A stretch of 64,000 bases of DNA from the NCBI GenBank assembly GCA_963727015.1, contig CAVSEV010000007.1:310001-374000 (forward strand). Direction: 5' to 3'. Every line of letters starts with the position of its first letter. Position 1 is the stretch's first letter. This DNA is from DATFVJ01 sp963727015 (GTDB lineage: Bacteria; Actinomycetota; Actinomycetes; Streptosporangiales; Streptosporangiaceae). Below are positions 1 through 12,498 of this stretch, piece by piece. The notes beneath the pieces were generated by a model. The model was not told the DNA's origin and made no database searches. It saw only the letters and a program-made list of their open reading frames with translations. The position numbers and the translations under genes were made by a program.

Positions 1-615
1 CTGGTAGCCCTCGGCCGTGTACGTCGAGGGAGCCCAGCCGTCCAGATGGGCCTGGACCGCGGCCTTCGGCCCGGCCTCGTCGGCGGTGCGGAACCGGAAT
101 CCGTCTGGCAGTACCGGCTGCTCCACGTCGGTGAGGTCCCGCTCGTTGAGCTGGGTCCAGGACCCGGCGTCGCCAAGCGAGGCCAGGTCGGTCTCATAGC
201 CGTGCGCCGCCCATCGCTTCAGGGCGAACTCATCGGCGGCGCTCGGCCTCACCGTACGCTCGATGTCCGCCGCCGTACCCTCGTACCAGTCGATCACCTC
301 GTCAACCAGCCCGGCGTGGTCGGGATGGACCTGATACGCCAGATAGGCGCCGGTGACATCCTTCACCGACCCGTCGCTCCGCCTCACCTGATGCGGAAGA
401 AAGGCCCAGCCCCACGCCACCAGATCCCCGGCAGAAAACCAAAGCCGACGCGGCCAGCTTGCGCCGTCGCCGGCGTGCCCCTTGCCCCAGTTCCAGGCCA
501 GCTCGCCGAACGTCGCTTCGCTGTTCACCAGGTCCGGGCGGGTGGCGGTGACACGCTGCGCCAGACCCTGCATGAGCTGCACGTCCGCGGCCGTCATACG
601 CTCAAGGTTCGGCAT
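1..615 (-). CDS. GNAT-family N-acetyltransferase, partial (C-terminus outside window)
   Basis: An ATG at 615 opens a minus-strand frame that runs 205 codons to the window edge without a stop, so only the N-terminal half is present. The sequence follows a well-conserved actinobacterial GNAT protein: SWPRRLWF at residues 53-60, GDLVAWGW at 63-70, and VTGAYLAYQVHPDHAGL at 87-103, which corresponds to the beta4/alpha3 acetyl-CoA region of a first GNAT fold. A linker then leads towards a second fold (GFRFRTADE at 172-180). Such proteins acetylate small amines or protein N-termini, but the substrate cannot be read from sequence. Family call is from motif memory, not a search. Confidence 0.75.
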   Translation of the reverse strand, partial: MPNLERMTAADVQLMQGLAQRVTATRPDLVNSEATFGELAWNWGKGHAGDGASWPRRLWFSAGDLVAWGWAFLPHQVRRSDGSVKDVTGAYLAYQVHPDHAGLVDEVIDWYEGTAADIERTVRPSAADEFALKRWAAHGYETDLASLGDAGSWTQLNERDLTDVEQPVLPDGFRFRTADEAGPKAAVQAHLDGWAPSTYTAEGYQ

Positions 616-837
616 AGTGCGCCACTATGTCAGGACTCCGCAAAGCCGTCGAAACGTTTTCCGGGGCCGCCGATCGCGGCAGTCAACAGCACAACGCGCG
701 ACGCGCATCGTCGTGGCGGCGGAGCCGATGGCAGGCCGGGCAGCCATGTCCCTCGATTACGCCGGCCGACTGCGGACATCGACCGACGCGCGTCACGACC
801 TGCACGGCGAACGTTGCCTGCTACGGCACTAGTCAGG

Positions 838-1059
838 TCCCTTCGCCGCGATGTCACCACGGACTGGGTCTCCCGCGATGACGCCCCGCGCGCCAAGCTC
901 CGCTCCACCATCAAGCGCCTGCTGGCCCGGCACGGCTATCCGCCGGACGCCCAGTCCGCCGCGACCGAGCTTGTCCTGCGGCAGATGGAGACCTTCGCTG
1001 AGGAGTGGCCCCGAGCACCGGGGGTAGCGGAGCAGCGGCCCAGCCACAATAGACCTTAG
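838..1059 (+). pseudogene. hsdR (type I restriction subunit R) 3' end remnant
   Basis: The frame ending at the TAG at 1057-1059 reads RRDVTTDW, then RAKLRSTIKRLLARHGYPP, then ELVLRQMETFAEEW. This is the conserved extreme C-terminus of HsdR, the ATP-dependent translocase/nuclease subunit of type I restriction systems. Upstream of about 838 the same frame is unrelated low-complexity sequence, and no helicase or nuclease motif is present. Nothing resembling hsdM or hsdS is nearby. This is a non-functional scrap left by loss of a restriction locus. Confidence 0.7.
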
Positions 1060-1566
1060 CCGACGTCAACGCGTTCATGCTGCGTTGAACCAGTCAGAGA
1101 ATTGCTTTGCCTAAGGCAAGGTCTGGATTCCGCAGCAGATAAACGGCGGCGCAAATAGCCGGAAGCAAGATGTGCTTATACCCGGAATAGCTCTGGACCG
1201 CGCGCGGTCCAGAGCTTAGAGTCGCTGGCATGGCAGCCAGCACTGCGGACGCCAAGGAATTCGGCCTGCCACTTGGGCGACTTTTTTGGGCGGGCAAGGC
1301 ATAACCTCGCGCTTCGAGTTGGTAGGGGCAAAGAGCCTTGCTCGGGCTCGATGATCCGATCGTCCGCATCTTCGTCAGCGGCATCTCCACCGGAACCGTC
1401 GCATGCCCTGTCCCGAGGCAATCCGGCCCTGGCTGCGTCCACGCGCGGACCCGGCTCGGGCCCGCGAGGAGTCGTGTGGTGCCCAGGAGCGCGCCGTGGG
1501 ATTCGCTCTTGCCAGCTACCCGATCCGGTTCCTGGGGGCGAGGATTCTGCGCACTCCGCCCGGCGG
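1060..1566. other. intergenic, no supported gene
   Basis: About 500 bp between the hsdR relic and the 3' end of the nucleotidyltransferase. The open frames here are short, biased and mutually overlapping on both strands, and I recognise no family in them. The only clear structure is the perfect palindrome at 1189-1216. Confidence 0.5.
1189..1216. repeat. perfect 28-bp palindrome
   Basis: Left arm AGCTCTGGACCGCG is followed immediately by its exact reverse complement, with no loop. An uninterrupted palindrome is less typical of an intrinsic terminator than of a dimeric-protein operator or cruciform site. It lies about 350 bp beyond the stop of the minus-strand nucleotidyltransferase and about 130 bp past the hsdR relic, so termination of either transcript is also possible. 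Confidence 0.6.
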
Positions 1567-2262
1567 TCAGCGTTCGGGCAGAGCGTCTGGCGGCGGTGGG
1601 ATTGCGCCTGGATCATTACCGACTGCATAGACGACCTCGAAGCGGTCGGTGATCTTGCTGATGTCTTCGTCTGTGATACTGATCGCCGGGGAACGGTTCT
1701 TCAAGATCATCCGAAGTTCGCGAAGCGGCCAGAAAAGCTGCTCGTGGAACATGCCGAAGTGGCGACCGCTTGCTGTGGCGTACGCGAGAACCCTATCTAC
1801 GTAGCGATCTCCGTTAGTTTCGCGGCGCACGGTAGACACGGCCAGGTCCAGGTCGCCGAGGCGGTCTACGGTGGGATCGAGGTAGCTGCCGAAGACAATA
1901 ATTTCCGCGACTGTGAGGAGATAAGCCGGATCGGCGTTGTAGCCGCGTGCCCGTTCAACGACCCCCGTGAGATGGCGCGCAGCAGTGGCCCGGCTGATTG
2001 GCTTGCCGAAGCTGGCTTGCGCAAGCGCGTTGCCCCTGGTCGTGGTAATCCACCAGTCATCGCCTGCGGTGCTGCTCCTCTCGGAGCGCTCGACGTACCC
2101 GCCAGCTTCGAAAGCGCGTAACTGCTCCCGGGCAGCCTTCCGGCCAAGGCCGAGTACATCGCAGGCGACCCCGACCGGGTGCTCATCGCGGTACCCGCGC
2201 ATCAGCCGCCTCGCCATCGGCGCCGGAAGGCCGCAGATCACGTCATTCTTCGAAACCCGCAT
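1567..2262 (-). CDS. winged-helix plus nucleotidyltransferase domain protein
   Basis: 231 aa from an ATG at 2262. Residues ~10-85 look like a winged helix: APMARRLMRGYRDEHPVG, then AAREQLRAFEAGGYVERS, then a WWITTTRGN wing. Residues 120-145 hold the MNT-type nucleotidyltransferase signature, Gly125-Ser126 followed by Asp137-x-Asp139 in GSYLDPTVDRLGDLDLAV. The two aspartates would bind metal and the GS pair the nucleotide phosphate. The family includes MNT antitoxins and DNA-binding nucleotidyltransferases. No HEPN toxin partner is adjacent, so a toxin-antitoxin role is not supported here. Target and regulation are unknown. Confidence 0.7.
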   Translation of the reverse strand: MRVSKNDVICGLPAPMARRLMRGYRDEHPVGVACDVLGLGRKAAREQLRAFEAGGYVERSERSSTAGDDWWITTTRGNALAQASFGKPISRATAARHLTGVVERARGYNADPAYLLTVAEIIVFGSYLDPTVDRLGDLDLAVSTVRRETNGDRYVDRVLAYATASGRHFGMFHEQLFWPLRELRMILKNRSPAISITDEDISKITDRFEVVYAVGNDPGAIPPPPDALPER

Positions 2263-2527
2263 TCAGGCTCCTCGTCCGCACAGCCAACACAGGATCACGT
2301 TAGCGATCGCTGGCGAGGTGTGCTCGGCCCAATGCGGCGGATCATCCCCAGATGACCTGGATCAGGCTGGCAGCAGGCGGGCGCCGTCGAACGTGACAAG
2401 GTCAGCGGCTGCGGCGCGCTCGACGAAGGCTGCGATCTGGCTCAGGTCGCCCACAGCGAAAGTGCGGTGGAATGCGCCGGGCGTCGCAGCTCGATCTTCA
2501 GGACGCCGACGGCGCTATAGTGACGCC

Positions 2528-3232
2528 ATGTCCGCTGGCCCGCCAGGCCCGCGCGGGCCGGTCACGTCGGTCGCCGAAGCGATAACACGCATGGAGGTGA
2601 TCGATGCGGTGACTCCCGTAGACGATGGCCTGGCCTGTTTCAACCGCATGTACCTTCAGGTGACCCGGGACGTGGACAACGAACTGGGCCAGGGGTTCTA
2701 CGCCGATCCCGTTTTCATGACCGAGCTCGACGTGATATTCGCCAACCTCTACTTCGACGCCGTCGACGCCGCAGGCAAGCCGGCGACGGTGCCGCTGGCA
2801 TGGCGCCCCCTCATCGACCAGCGTGCCGCGACAGGGATCGAGCCGATCCAGTTCGCCCTTGCCGGCATGAACGCCCATATCAACCACGACCTGCCGCTGG
2901 GTGTCGTCAGCACGTGCGCCGATCTGGGTACCTCACCGGCGGCGGGCACGCATCTGGCCGACTACCAGAAGGTGGACCGGCTGCTGGACGCGGCGGAGCA
3001 GTCCGTCCGGCAGTCTTTCGAGTCCGGGCCCGAGCTTGCCGTGGATCGCCACCTGCAGGCGGTCGGCAACCTCGTCGCCAACTGGACCATCAACTCCGCC
3101 CGCGACCTCGCCTGGAAGAACTCCCTTCTGCTGTGGGAGTTGCGCGATGATCCGGTTGCGCGTGAGCTCTTCCTTGACAGCCTGGCTGCTGCGACGGCGC
3201 TCGCAAGCCGCTTGCTGCTCGTGGTGGTGTGA
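2528..3232 (+). CDS. DUF5995 family protein
   Basis: 234 aa. The frame is open further upstream, but recognisable protein begins near the ATG at 2528. The core contains VDDGLACFNRMYLQVTRDV, then FANLYFDAVD, then WRPLIDQR, and an FALAGMNAHINHDLPLGVV segment whose spaced His/Asp residues (MNAHINHDL) recall a metal- or cofactor-binding helix. It ends in an alanine/leucine helix. DUF5995 proteins are frequent in actinobacteria, and I know of no assigned function. The gene stands alone: a diverging nucleotidyltransferase lies upstream and a decayed histidine kinase downstream. Confidence 0.7.
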   Translation: MSAGPPGPRGPVTSVAEAITRMEVIDAVTPVDDGLACFNRMYLQVTRDVDNELGQGFYADPVFMTELDVIFANLYFDAVDAAGKPATVPLAWRPLIDQRAATGIEPIQFALAGMNAHINHDLPLGVVSTCADLGTSPAAGTHLADYQKVDRLLDAAEQSVRQSFESGPELAVDRHLQAVGNLVANWTINSARDLAWKNSLLLWELRDDPVARELFLDSLAAATALASRLLLVVV

Positions 3233-3349
3233 GAGCTCCGAATAACGCCGGCGGATCACTTATTCATCGTCGGCTCGACGGTGTCCTGGACGGTCGCTCC
3301 GGCACGCTCAGGACGCCCGCGTCGGTGACGGACAATCCGCATGGCGGGA

Positions 3350-4080
3350 CGCTTACCGCCGTGTTCGCGCTCCTGATGACGGCGCGCCGGTCGCCTGGGA
3401 GCGCCGCGCTCCGCTGGCGGTCGCGGCTGTCCTCGCCCTCGGCACGCTGGCGAACGAGCTGGTCATCGGGCCCGTGATCCGCTGCGGTCCGGCCTTGCCG
3501 GCCGTGCTCGTCACGGCATACTTCGCGGCGACCCGGCTGGAGGGTCTCAGGTTCGCCGCCGCGGCGGTGCTGTGCGTGACGGGCGTGACGCTGCAGGCGT
3601 TCTACGACCCGCATCTGGGCCCGAGCTTCCTCGTGGCTGGCCTGCCGGCGGTGCTGCTGGCCTGCCTCGCCGGGCGGGTGGTGCGCTCCCGCGCCGTAGC
3701 CGCGGCACAGTTGCGCGCCCACAACGCCGAGTTGCGGGCACAGCGCGAACGAACCGCTGAGCTGGCCTTCGCCGCCGACCAGGCGCTGGTCGCGACGACC
3801 TCAGCAGCTTCGTGCAGGACCGCATCACCGCGATGGCCGAGGCGGCCAGCACCGGGCGCAAGCTCATCGACGCTGATCCCGTCGGCGCGCTGGAGGCGCT
3901 TGCCTCGGTCGAGTCAAGCGGGCGGTCCACCCTGGCCCAGATGCTGAAGTGGTGGGCAGCCTCAAGTCGGATCGCCTCACCGGGCCGCAGCCGGTGCTGG
4001 GCGATCTTGGCGTCCTCCTGAAGCGTGCCACGACAGCCGATGCGCGGTTGCAGGTCAGCGGCAGCCCGTGCGGCAGCTAG
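3350..4080 (+). pseudogene. sensor histidine kinase, decayed and truncated
   Basis: Successive frames give a membrane-type N-terminus (APLAVAAVLALGTLANELV, then FAAAAVLCVTGVTLQAFYD, then FLVAGLPAVLLACLAGRVV) and a coiled linker (AAAQLRAHNAELRAQRERT). Next come a HisKA_3-like helix (DDLSSFVQDRITAMAEAAS) and VVGSLKSDR, then LLKRATTADARLQVSGSP. The frame changes near 3790 and again near 3948, and a TAG at 4078 stops translation before any N, G1 or G2 ATPase box. This matches actinobacterial NarL-type kinases, whose histidine normally sits in the HisKA_3 helix; that H-box is damaged here. No response regulator gene survives nearby. Confidence 0.65.
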
Positions 4081-4113
4081 CACGGCAGCGGATACGGTTC
4101 GCGCAGATGGGTG

Positions 4114-5532
4114 TTAGGCGGCCGGGCTGGGCGCGCCGATTCCGGTTGCGGGTTCGGCCCTCGGGAGCAAGACGGTTGCCCACAGGCCGATCAGGCCGAT
4201 GAACGCCAGCACGATCATGGCGACCCCGTAGGACCGTTTGGGGTCGGCGAGACCGGCGACCAGGATGGTGCCCGCGATCGCGGTGCCGACCGAGGACCCG
4301 AGGTTGGAGACGCTGCGTGATAGCCCGGAGATTTCTCCTTGGAGGTTTTCCGGGAAGGCGGATTGCACGACGTTGACCGACGGGGTGAGCATGACGCCGA
4401 CGCCCACGCCGATGAGGAACAGCCCGGGGGCGAAGTACCAGGCACCGGGGTGGCCCTTCACCATGACCAGCAGCACGATGATCCCGGCGATGGTGGTCAC
4501 AAAACCGGCCAGGATCAGCGTTCGCTGCTGGAACCGTTTGGCCAGGCGGCCAGCGGCCAGCGAGGACAGCAAGATGCCGACGGTGGCGGCGGTGAAGATG
4601 ACGCCGGTCTGGATGGCGTTATAGTGCCGCACTACCTGGAGGTAGGCGGACACGACGAACGACGTGCCCAGCAGTACCGCCCATTGCACGTTCTGAGTGA
4701 CCAGGGCCAGGTTGGAGGTGCGGTTGCGGAACAGGCTGGTCGACAGCAGGGCTTCCTTCCCGGCGTGTTCGCGGCTGCGGATCCAGGCGAAGAACCCGGC
4801 CAGGATAAGCGCCCCGACCACAAGCAGAACCGCCATCAGCGCAAGGTTGCTGTCGGCTGCCATGATTCCCCCGACCAGGACGACCAGGCCCACGGCGGAC
4901 AGGACCGCCCCGACGGTGTCGAAGGGGCGGGTGGGATCGGCAGGCAGTGGATCGGTGATGCCGCGGGCGAGCAGCACGATGATCACGATGATGAGGGCCT
5001 GGAAGATGAACGCGGCCCGCCAGCTGATCGCGGTGGTGATCGCGCCCCCGATCAAGGGCCCGGCGGCGGCGCCGATTCCGCCCATGCCGCTGATCACCCC
5101 GAACGCCCACGCCCGGGAGTGGATATCGCGGAACAAAATGGTGGTGAGGATGTAGACGGGCGGGATCAGCAGCGCGGTGCCGACTCCCTCGAAGATCGAG
5201 TTGCCCAAAATCAGCACGCCGAGCACGGGCGAGAGAGCGCTCAGCACGGCGCCGATCCCATAGATCATCAGCCCGATCATGAAGCACCGCTTACGGCCCC
5301 AGCGGTCGGTCAGCTTGCCGCACGGGATCATCAGCGCGGCCATCACCAGCAAGAACAAGGTGATGCACACTTGCACGCCCTGGACCGTGGTGTGCAGGTC
5401 ATCCTTGATGTCATTGATCATGACGTTCATGTTCGAGCCCGCGAAGCTGCAGATGAACTGAGCCAGAGCCAGCGGCACCAGCACCCTCCGCAACGACCGA
5501 GTAACGGCCGGCCGGCCGGCCGCGGCAGTCAT
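4114..5532 (-). CDS. MFS transporter, DHA2 (14-TM) drug/antiporter type
   Basis: 472 aa from the ATG at 5532, preceded by a GAGGTGGGG ribosome site. The open frame continues upstream but looks non-coding. Hydrophobic segments span the whole chain. MFS motif A appears after TM2 as GKLTDRWGRKR, and a motif-C-like GMGGIGAAAGPLIGG lies in TM5. A short hydrophilic loop (IRSREHAGKEALL) sits mid-protein. Proton-driven efflux of drugs or metabolites is the family role; the substrate is unknown. No TetR or MarR regulator adjoins it. Residues 5-9 are encoded by a CGGC tetranucleotide run. A fragment of a similar transporter survives at 14396-14509. Confidence 0.85.
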   Translation of the reverse strand: MTAAAGRPAVTRSLRRVLVPLALAQFICSFAGSNMNVMINDIKDDLHTTVQGVQVCITLFLLVMAALMIPCGKLTDRWGRKRCFMIGLMIYGIGAVLSALSPVLGVLILGNSIFEGVGTALLIPPVYILTTILFRDIHSRAWAFGVISGMGGIGAAAGPLIGGAITTAISWRAAFIFQALIIVIIVLLARGITDPLPADPTRPFDTVGAVLSAVGLVVLVGGIMAADSNLALMAVLLVVGALILAGFFAWIRSREHAGKEALLSTSLFRNRTSNLALVTQNVQWAVLLGTSFVVSAYLQVVRHYNAIQTGVIFTAATVGILLSSLAAGRLAKRFQQRTLILAGFVTTIAGIIVLLVMVKGHPGAWYFAPGLFLIGVGVGVMLTPSVNVVQSAFPENLQGEISGLSRSVSNLGSSVGTAIAGTILVAGLADPKRSYGVAMIVLAFIGLIGLWATVLLPRAEPATGIGAPSPAA

Positions 5533-6306
5533 GACCCCACCTCGCCGCAGAGTCGGAGACCCACCGCGTGGCCGTTCCCGGATAGCGCCCATTCCATATC
5601 TGGCACGGCGGACCCCCAAGCTATGTCCCGGCTCAGTATGGCAACGGCTGGACACCAGGGCGAGCGCCGCACGATGGCCAGCGATGGCCAGCTTTGCCGC
5701 CGGCCTGCCAGAACAGCGCAAGGATGTACTGCAGCGCCACGGTAAACCCAACCGGCCGACAGCGCCGCACCCCTGACCGCACACCCCACGGCTTCCCGCG
5801 CCGCCCCGGACATCCCGATCGGCGTGACAGGGAGACAGCCATGCCGGCGATCGGGCTGCCGCTCAGAACGGCGGTTATCTCTAGCCCGTCTGCGACAGGC
5901 CCTGGTGGAGAAGGGTTCCTGCGTCGTTGACACGTCGCTACTGAACAGTAAGTGCAAGACGCGAAACCCTGAAAGCAGCATCCACAAAAGGATAGACGCA
6001 AGTCACCAGGGTGGCATCACTTCCGGTACGTCGCGGACACCGCTTCAGATAACGTGTCTACGCCGCAGCTCAAAGGCCCGTGCAGTTCCGCGGCAGTTCC
6101 GCAGGCCGCTCGGACTAAATGAGCACCGTGCCGTTCCCCTGCGCGACCGCTGCGTGCTGGGTCCGGCGACCCGGCTGCTGGCCGACGACGGTTGGCTGCA
6201 GCCCGAGCCAAACGGCCGCCATGCCCATCCCAGAGGGTGTGCCGCGAAGCGGTGCCGGCCGGCACGAACCCCCGGACGGCTCGGCTGCCTGTTGACCTAG
6301 CCGGCG
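5533..6306. other. intergenic, no supported gene
   Basis: About 770 bp between the MFS start and the SulP relic. Several 60-150-codon frames exist on both strands, but none shows a recognisable fold or consistent ribosome sites. On the minus strand the SulP frame continues open to 6115, but after GALGIA the residues no longer match SulP, so that tail is read-through. The MFS promoter should lie just above 5532, although I see no clear -10/-35 pair. Confidence 0.45.
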
Positions 6307-6669
6307 GGCGATGCCCAGCGCCCCGGCGAACAACGGCCCGAGGTCGGCGAGGCGGACATGCGGGATCGTGAGCGGCGGGAAACCCTTGGGCAGCACCCCG
6401 ACCAGGCTGACCCCGCGGCTCGCCAGGCTGAACACCGACGCCGCGGCAATGGACGCCACGACCATGATCAGCACGGCGGGGAGCTTCGGCAGCCAGCGCT
6501 GCAGCACCAGGATCGGCAAGATCCCGGCGATCCCGACGGCGGCCGCGGCGCCGACGGCTTCTCCTTTCGCCAGGCCGTGCACGAAGCCGGTGATCTGACC
6601 GATCAGGCCCTCGGCGCTGACCTTGAACCCGAACAGCTTCGGCAGCTGCCCCACCAGAATGGTCAGCGC
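6307..6669 (-). pseudogene. SulP anion permease, internal fragment (copy A)
   Basis: 121 codons, from ALTILVGQLPKLFGFKV to GPLFAGALGIA, align without gaps to the middle of the intact SulP gene at 22455-22817, with 97 of 121 residues identical by my count. The N-terminal transmembrane part, the remaining membrane helices and the STAS domain are all missing. It lies directly downstream of a complete DedA-like gene on the same strand. The second locus has the same order, but there the DedA gene is the broken one. Confidence 0.85.
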
Positions 6670-6835
6670 CTGAAGGCCACCCGCCTGGCGCGGACGATCC
6701 TGGTGACGTGACCGCCCGGGCGAAAGACCAGCCGCACCGGCGGCCTGATGTCCCAGCGGCCGTATTGCCATGCGTCAGCCGTCTGGGGCATCCCTGCCTA
6801 ACGGCTGCCGCGCGGCGTGCCTGCACGGGCCGGTG

Positions 6836-7465
6836 TCAGCGTGATTCCCCGCTGACCTCGCGCGCGCTGGCGCGTGCCAGCAACCGGCGGGTCTTGCGGC
6901 GGCGGTAATACCTTGCCGCGAACACAGCGCACCCGGCTGCGATGGCCAGCCCAGCCACCAGTGCGCCCAGGCTGGCCCAGTCCTGCTCGCCGGCCGAGAC
7001 CTTGCCCGCGCCGTAGGCGGCGGGCCCGACCGACAGCACGAACACGGCGCCGCAGACAAAGTTCCAGACCACAAATTGTGAGTACTTCATTTTGACAATG
7101 CCGGAGACCAGGGTCGGCGTGAAGAAGACGGCGAGACGTCCCCATTTCGCGTAGATCGCTTCCGCCCTGGCGACCGCTTTCTGCCGCTGCGCCTGCCGCC
7201 GGCCCGGGCGGTCCACGAGCTTGCGGCCCCACCGGTCGCCGATGCTGTATCCGGCCAGACCGCCCACCTCGGCGCCCATCGCCGCCACGACCAGAACCGC
7301 GACGATGTTGAGCTTGCCCTGACTGGCCAGAACAGCGGCCCAGCCGACGACGGCCGTCCCAATACCCGGTATCCCCGCGAACGCCAGCGTCATCAGCGCG
7401 AAGACGGCCACATACGCCCAGGCGCCATACGGCGACGCCGATGAGACCGTTGCGATCGCGAACAT
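6836..7465 (-). CDS. DedA/VTT-like small integral membrane protein
   Basis: 209 aa from the ATG at 7465 with GAGGCGCC upstream. Four to five hydrophobic segments are visible: VAVFALMTLAFAGIPGIG, VVGWAAVLASQGKLNIVAVL, a glycine-rich GAEVGGLAGYSIGDRWGRKL re-entrant-like region, FFTPTLVSGIVKM, and a C-terminal pair (FVCGAVFVLSVGPAAYGAG, LVAGLAIAAGCAVFAARYY). The GDRWGRK and FxTPxLVSG elements resemble the DedA/VTT superfamily, linked to lipid scrambling or undecaprenyl-phosphate recycling. It is short for the family and the classic F/Y-x-GR-F...PG motif is altered, so assignment is at superfamily level. A duplicate of its C-terminal 50 residues lies at 21720-21872. Confidence 0.6.
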   Translation of the reverse strand: MFAIATVSSASPYGAWAYVAVFALMTLAFAGIPGIGTAVVGWAAVLASQGKLNIVAVLVVAAMGAEVGGLAGYSIGDRWGRKLVDRPGRRQAQRQKAVARAEAIYAKWGRLAVFFTPTLVSGIVKMKYSQFVVWNFVCGAVFVLSVGPAAYGAGKVSAGEQDWASLGALVAGLAIAAGCAVFAARYYRRRKTRRLLARASAREVSGESR

Positions 7466-7667
7466 GATGGGCGCCTCGGGGGGCTGTTAGGTCCCGGCTG
7501 CCCGGCACCTGGACGATCATTTTCGGCCGGTGCCGCCCACTCCCTCGCGAAGTGATGCACGTGCGGCCTCCCAGCCCAGCGCAGCGGCGCCCGCGCCACC
7601 GGCAAGCCTACCCAAATGCCGGCGATAGGCGCTGTCAAGCGCTCGCACTTGGGCGGGTCAGTCCGGA

Positions 7668-9142
7668 TTACCGGAGGGCGAGCAGGTGAAACTGCCAGGG
7701 CCTTAGGGCGACGAACAGCCCGGGGCTGGCCAGCTCGTCGCCGTCCCGCTCGAACACCTCCTCCGCGAAGAGGTCGGTCAGGTGCCAGCTGCGGCCGGGC
7801 AGGTCTGCCCAGTCCAGCGGGACGCGCCCTTGGGCCGGCTGCGCAGACAGGTTGACCACCACAACATGCCGGTCACTGCCGCCGTCACCGGCCCAGGACC
7901 AGGCGAGCAGGTTGCGGCAGGACTGGTTGTCGGGCCAGCCGCTGGCCTCCAGCAGCCGCCATGCGCCATCGCGCACACGATGGCCGGCGACGGCGGCAAG
8001 CAGCCGCCGGTACCAGCTGGCGAGTTCAATGTCCGGCGGTTCGTCCGGCCGCCGCGACAGGAAGACTGGTGGCCGCACTCGCCGCCCCTCGAACTGTCCT
8101 TCGTGCCACAAGGTCGCCCCCGGCAGCGTGGCGACGGCGACGGCTGCGGCCCGTTCGGCGTCCGCTGGAAGGCGGGCGGCGATGCGGGGCTCGTCGTGGT
8201 TTTCGAGGAAGCGCACCAGCCGCGACTGGTAGCTGAGATCGGCGCGCAGGTGGCCGCGGACGGCGGACGCGTCCTGCCCGGCGATCCGGTCGTAGAGGCG
8301 CTTGTCGTAGCAGAAGTCGAACCCTTGCTGCTGAAGCTCCCATTCGAGGTCCCAGTAGGCCTCGGCGACGAGCAGCGTGTCCGGGTGCCGGCCGCGCAGG
8401 TCACCGATCACTGCTGGCCAGAACTCCTGGGCAGGCTCGCGCCCGGTTCGGCCGCCCCAGGTCTTGGCGAAGACGTGATTGGTCATCAGCATGGCCATGT
8501 CGCAGCGGATTCCGTCGCACTGGCCGGCGATGCCGGCGAGGGTGCCGGCTGTGGCGGCGCGCAGGGCTGGCGAGAACGCGTCGAGTTGTACGACGTCGGG
8601 CCAGGGCGGGAAGTAGGGGTCGCGGCCGTGGGCCAGCACCTGCCCGGCGGCGGTCATCCAGCCCGCTGGGTCAGCCTGGATGTCGTGGTCATCGCCGCGG
8701 ATGAATAGCTCGGGGTTGCTGGTCACCCAGGGGTGGTCGGGGGCGACGTGGTTGGGGACGTAGTCGAGGATCAGCCGGGCGCCGCGGCCGGCCAGGGCGG
8801 CGCGCGCCGCGGCCAGCGCGGCCGGGCCGCCGAAGGCCGCGTCGGCGACGTACCGGCGCACGCAGTATGGCGATCCGATGACGTCGTCGCGCCGCAGGCC
8901 GGGCAGCGCATCACGGAACGACGCCTGCAGCCCGGGGTTCGTGTTCGCCACGGCCAGCCCGGCCGGGCTGCGTTCCCACACGCCCATCAGCCAGACCGCG
9001 TCCACGCCGGGAGGTGTGACGGCGTCCCAGTCGGTGCCCGCCACCTCGGCCAGCGTCAGCCGCCGCCCGGCCGCCCGGGAGAGCCCGCCCAGCCAGACCG
9101 CGGTGTTGATCTCGTAGATGACGGGTTGGGCGGGCCACCCTG

Positions 9143-9146
<4 letters not shown>
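7668..9146 (-). CDS. GH13 alpha-amylase-family glycosidase
   Basis: 492 aa starting at the ATG at 9146, which overlaps the stop of the upstream glucosidase gene as ATGA, implying translational coupling. All four GH13 signature regions are present: LDYVPNH at 128-133, GIRCDMAM with nucleophile Asp216, LLVAEAYW with acid/base Glu262, and FLENHDEPR with Asp318. No signal peptide is apparent, so it should act in the cytoplasm on alpha-glucosides such as glycogen- or trehalose-derived oligosaccharides. The short C-terminal beta-domain is retained (HVVVVNLSAQPAQGRVPL). The exact substrate, and hydrolase versus transferase activity, cannot be read. Confidence 0.85.
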
Positions 9147-11896
<2,750 letters not shown>

Positions 11897-12498
11897 GGTG
11901 TCCCGCCCTTTCGCGGCCGTCTCGACGGCGCCGGCTCATCCGCCCGCCGTTCCCGGGGACCCAGCCACGCTGTCAGCCTCGTCCGGCCGGCGCCGCGGCT
12001 CATCACCCCCCGCGGATGAGTCTCGCGCCGCGACCCGCACACGCGTTCCGGGTTCGGCATATCTCTCACCTGCGATTCCGGACCGTCGCGGCGCCCGGAT
12101 CTCCCGGGCCGGCGGGTGGTTACTTATGGATTGGCGCCAAGCAATTATCCAAACGGCTGCGCCAGGTGACGCTGAAGTGCCAGGTAAAGCAGATGTTCCC
12201 CGTCGTCATTTTCTGAGGTATCTCCCCAACGCGCGGGTGGCAATAACCCGGGCCTTCCTGGTGCCTGCGGCACGGCGACTGTGGCGTTCTGACATCGAGG
12301 CCGCTCCCAATCAACGTGAGCCGCGCCCCCGGGCGGGCGGGATGCGACCCTCGCGGCGGACCGGTCACTCCCACCGGGTGAGGCGGCATGTACACGGGGG
12401 GCGAAGGATGGTTGTCGTCGTAGCCCCCGGAGGCTAGTGCGTGGACCGTCAGGCGGTTTCCGCGGGGTCCATCGATGGCTCACGGCCAGGAGGAAAGC
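11897..12498. promoter_or_regulatory. divergent promoter region between glucosidase operon and GH15 gene
   Basis: About 600 bp separates the minus-strand MGH1-GH13 operon from the plus-strand GH15 gene, with no convincing protein frame. Two imperfect relatives of the TCACCC/GGGTGA dyad lie here: TCACCC-N5-GGATGA at 12003-12019, about 110 bp above the glucosidase start, and TCACTC-N5-GGGTGA at 12365-12381, about 120 bp above the GH15 start. They differ from the strict motif by one base and a shorter spacer, so they are weaker evidence of shared control. Confidence 0.4.

Noticed and set aside
46..837. Plus-strand frame antisense to the partial GNAT gene
   Set aside because: Only its last ~70 codons (the hsdR relic) carry family sequence; the earlier part is the complement of a conserved acetyltransferase.
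2368..2500. Minus-strand frame ending AFVERAAAADLVTFDGARLL
   Set aside because: Looks like the tail of a soluble enzyme but is too short to assign, and no upstream part is present.
4339..5745. 468-codon open frame antisense to the MFS exporter
   Set aside because: Composition artefact of GC-rich DNA (Gly/Asp/Gln/His-rich, no domains); the opposite strand encodes a textbook MFS protein.
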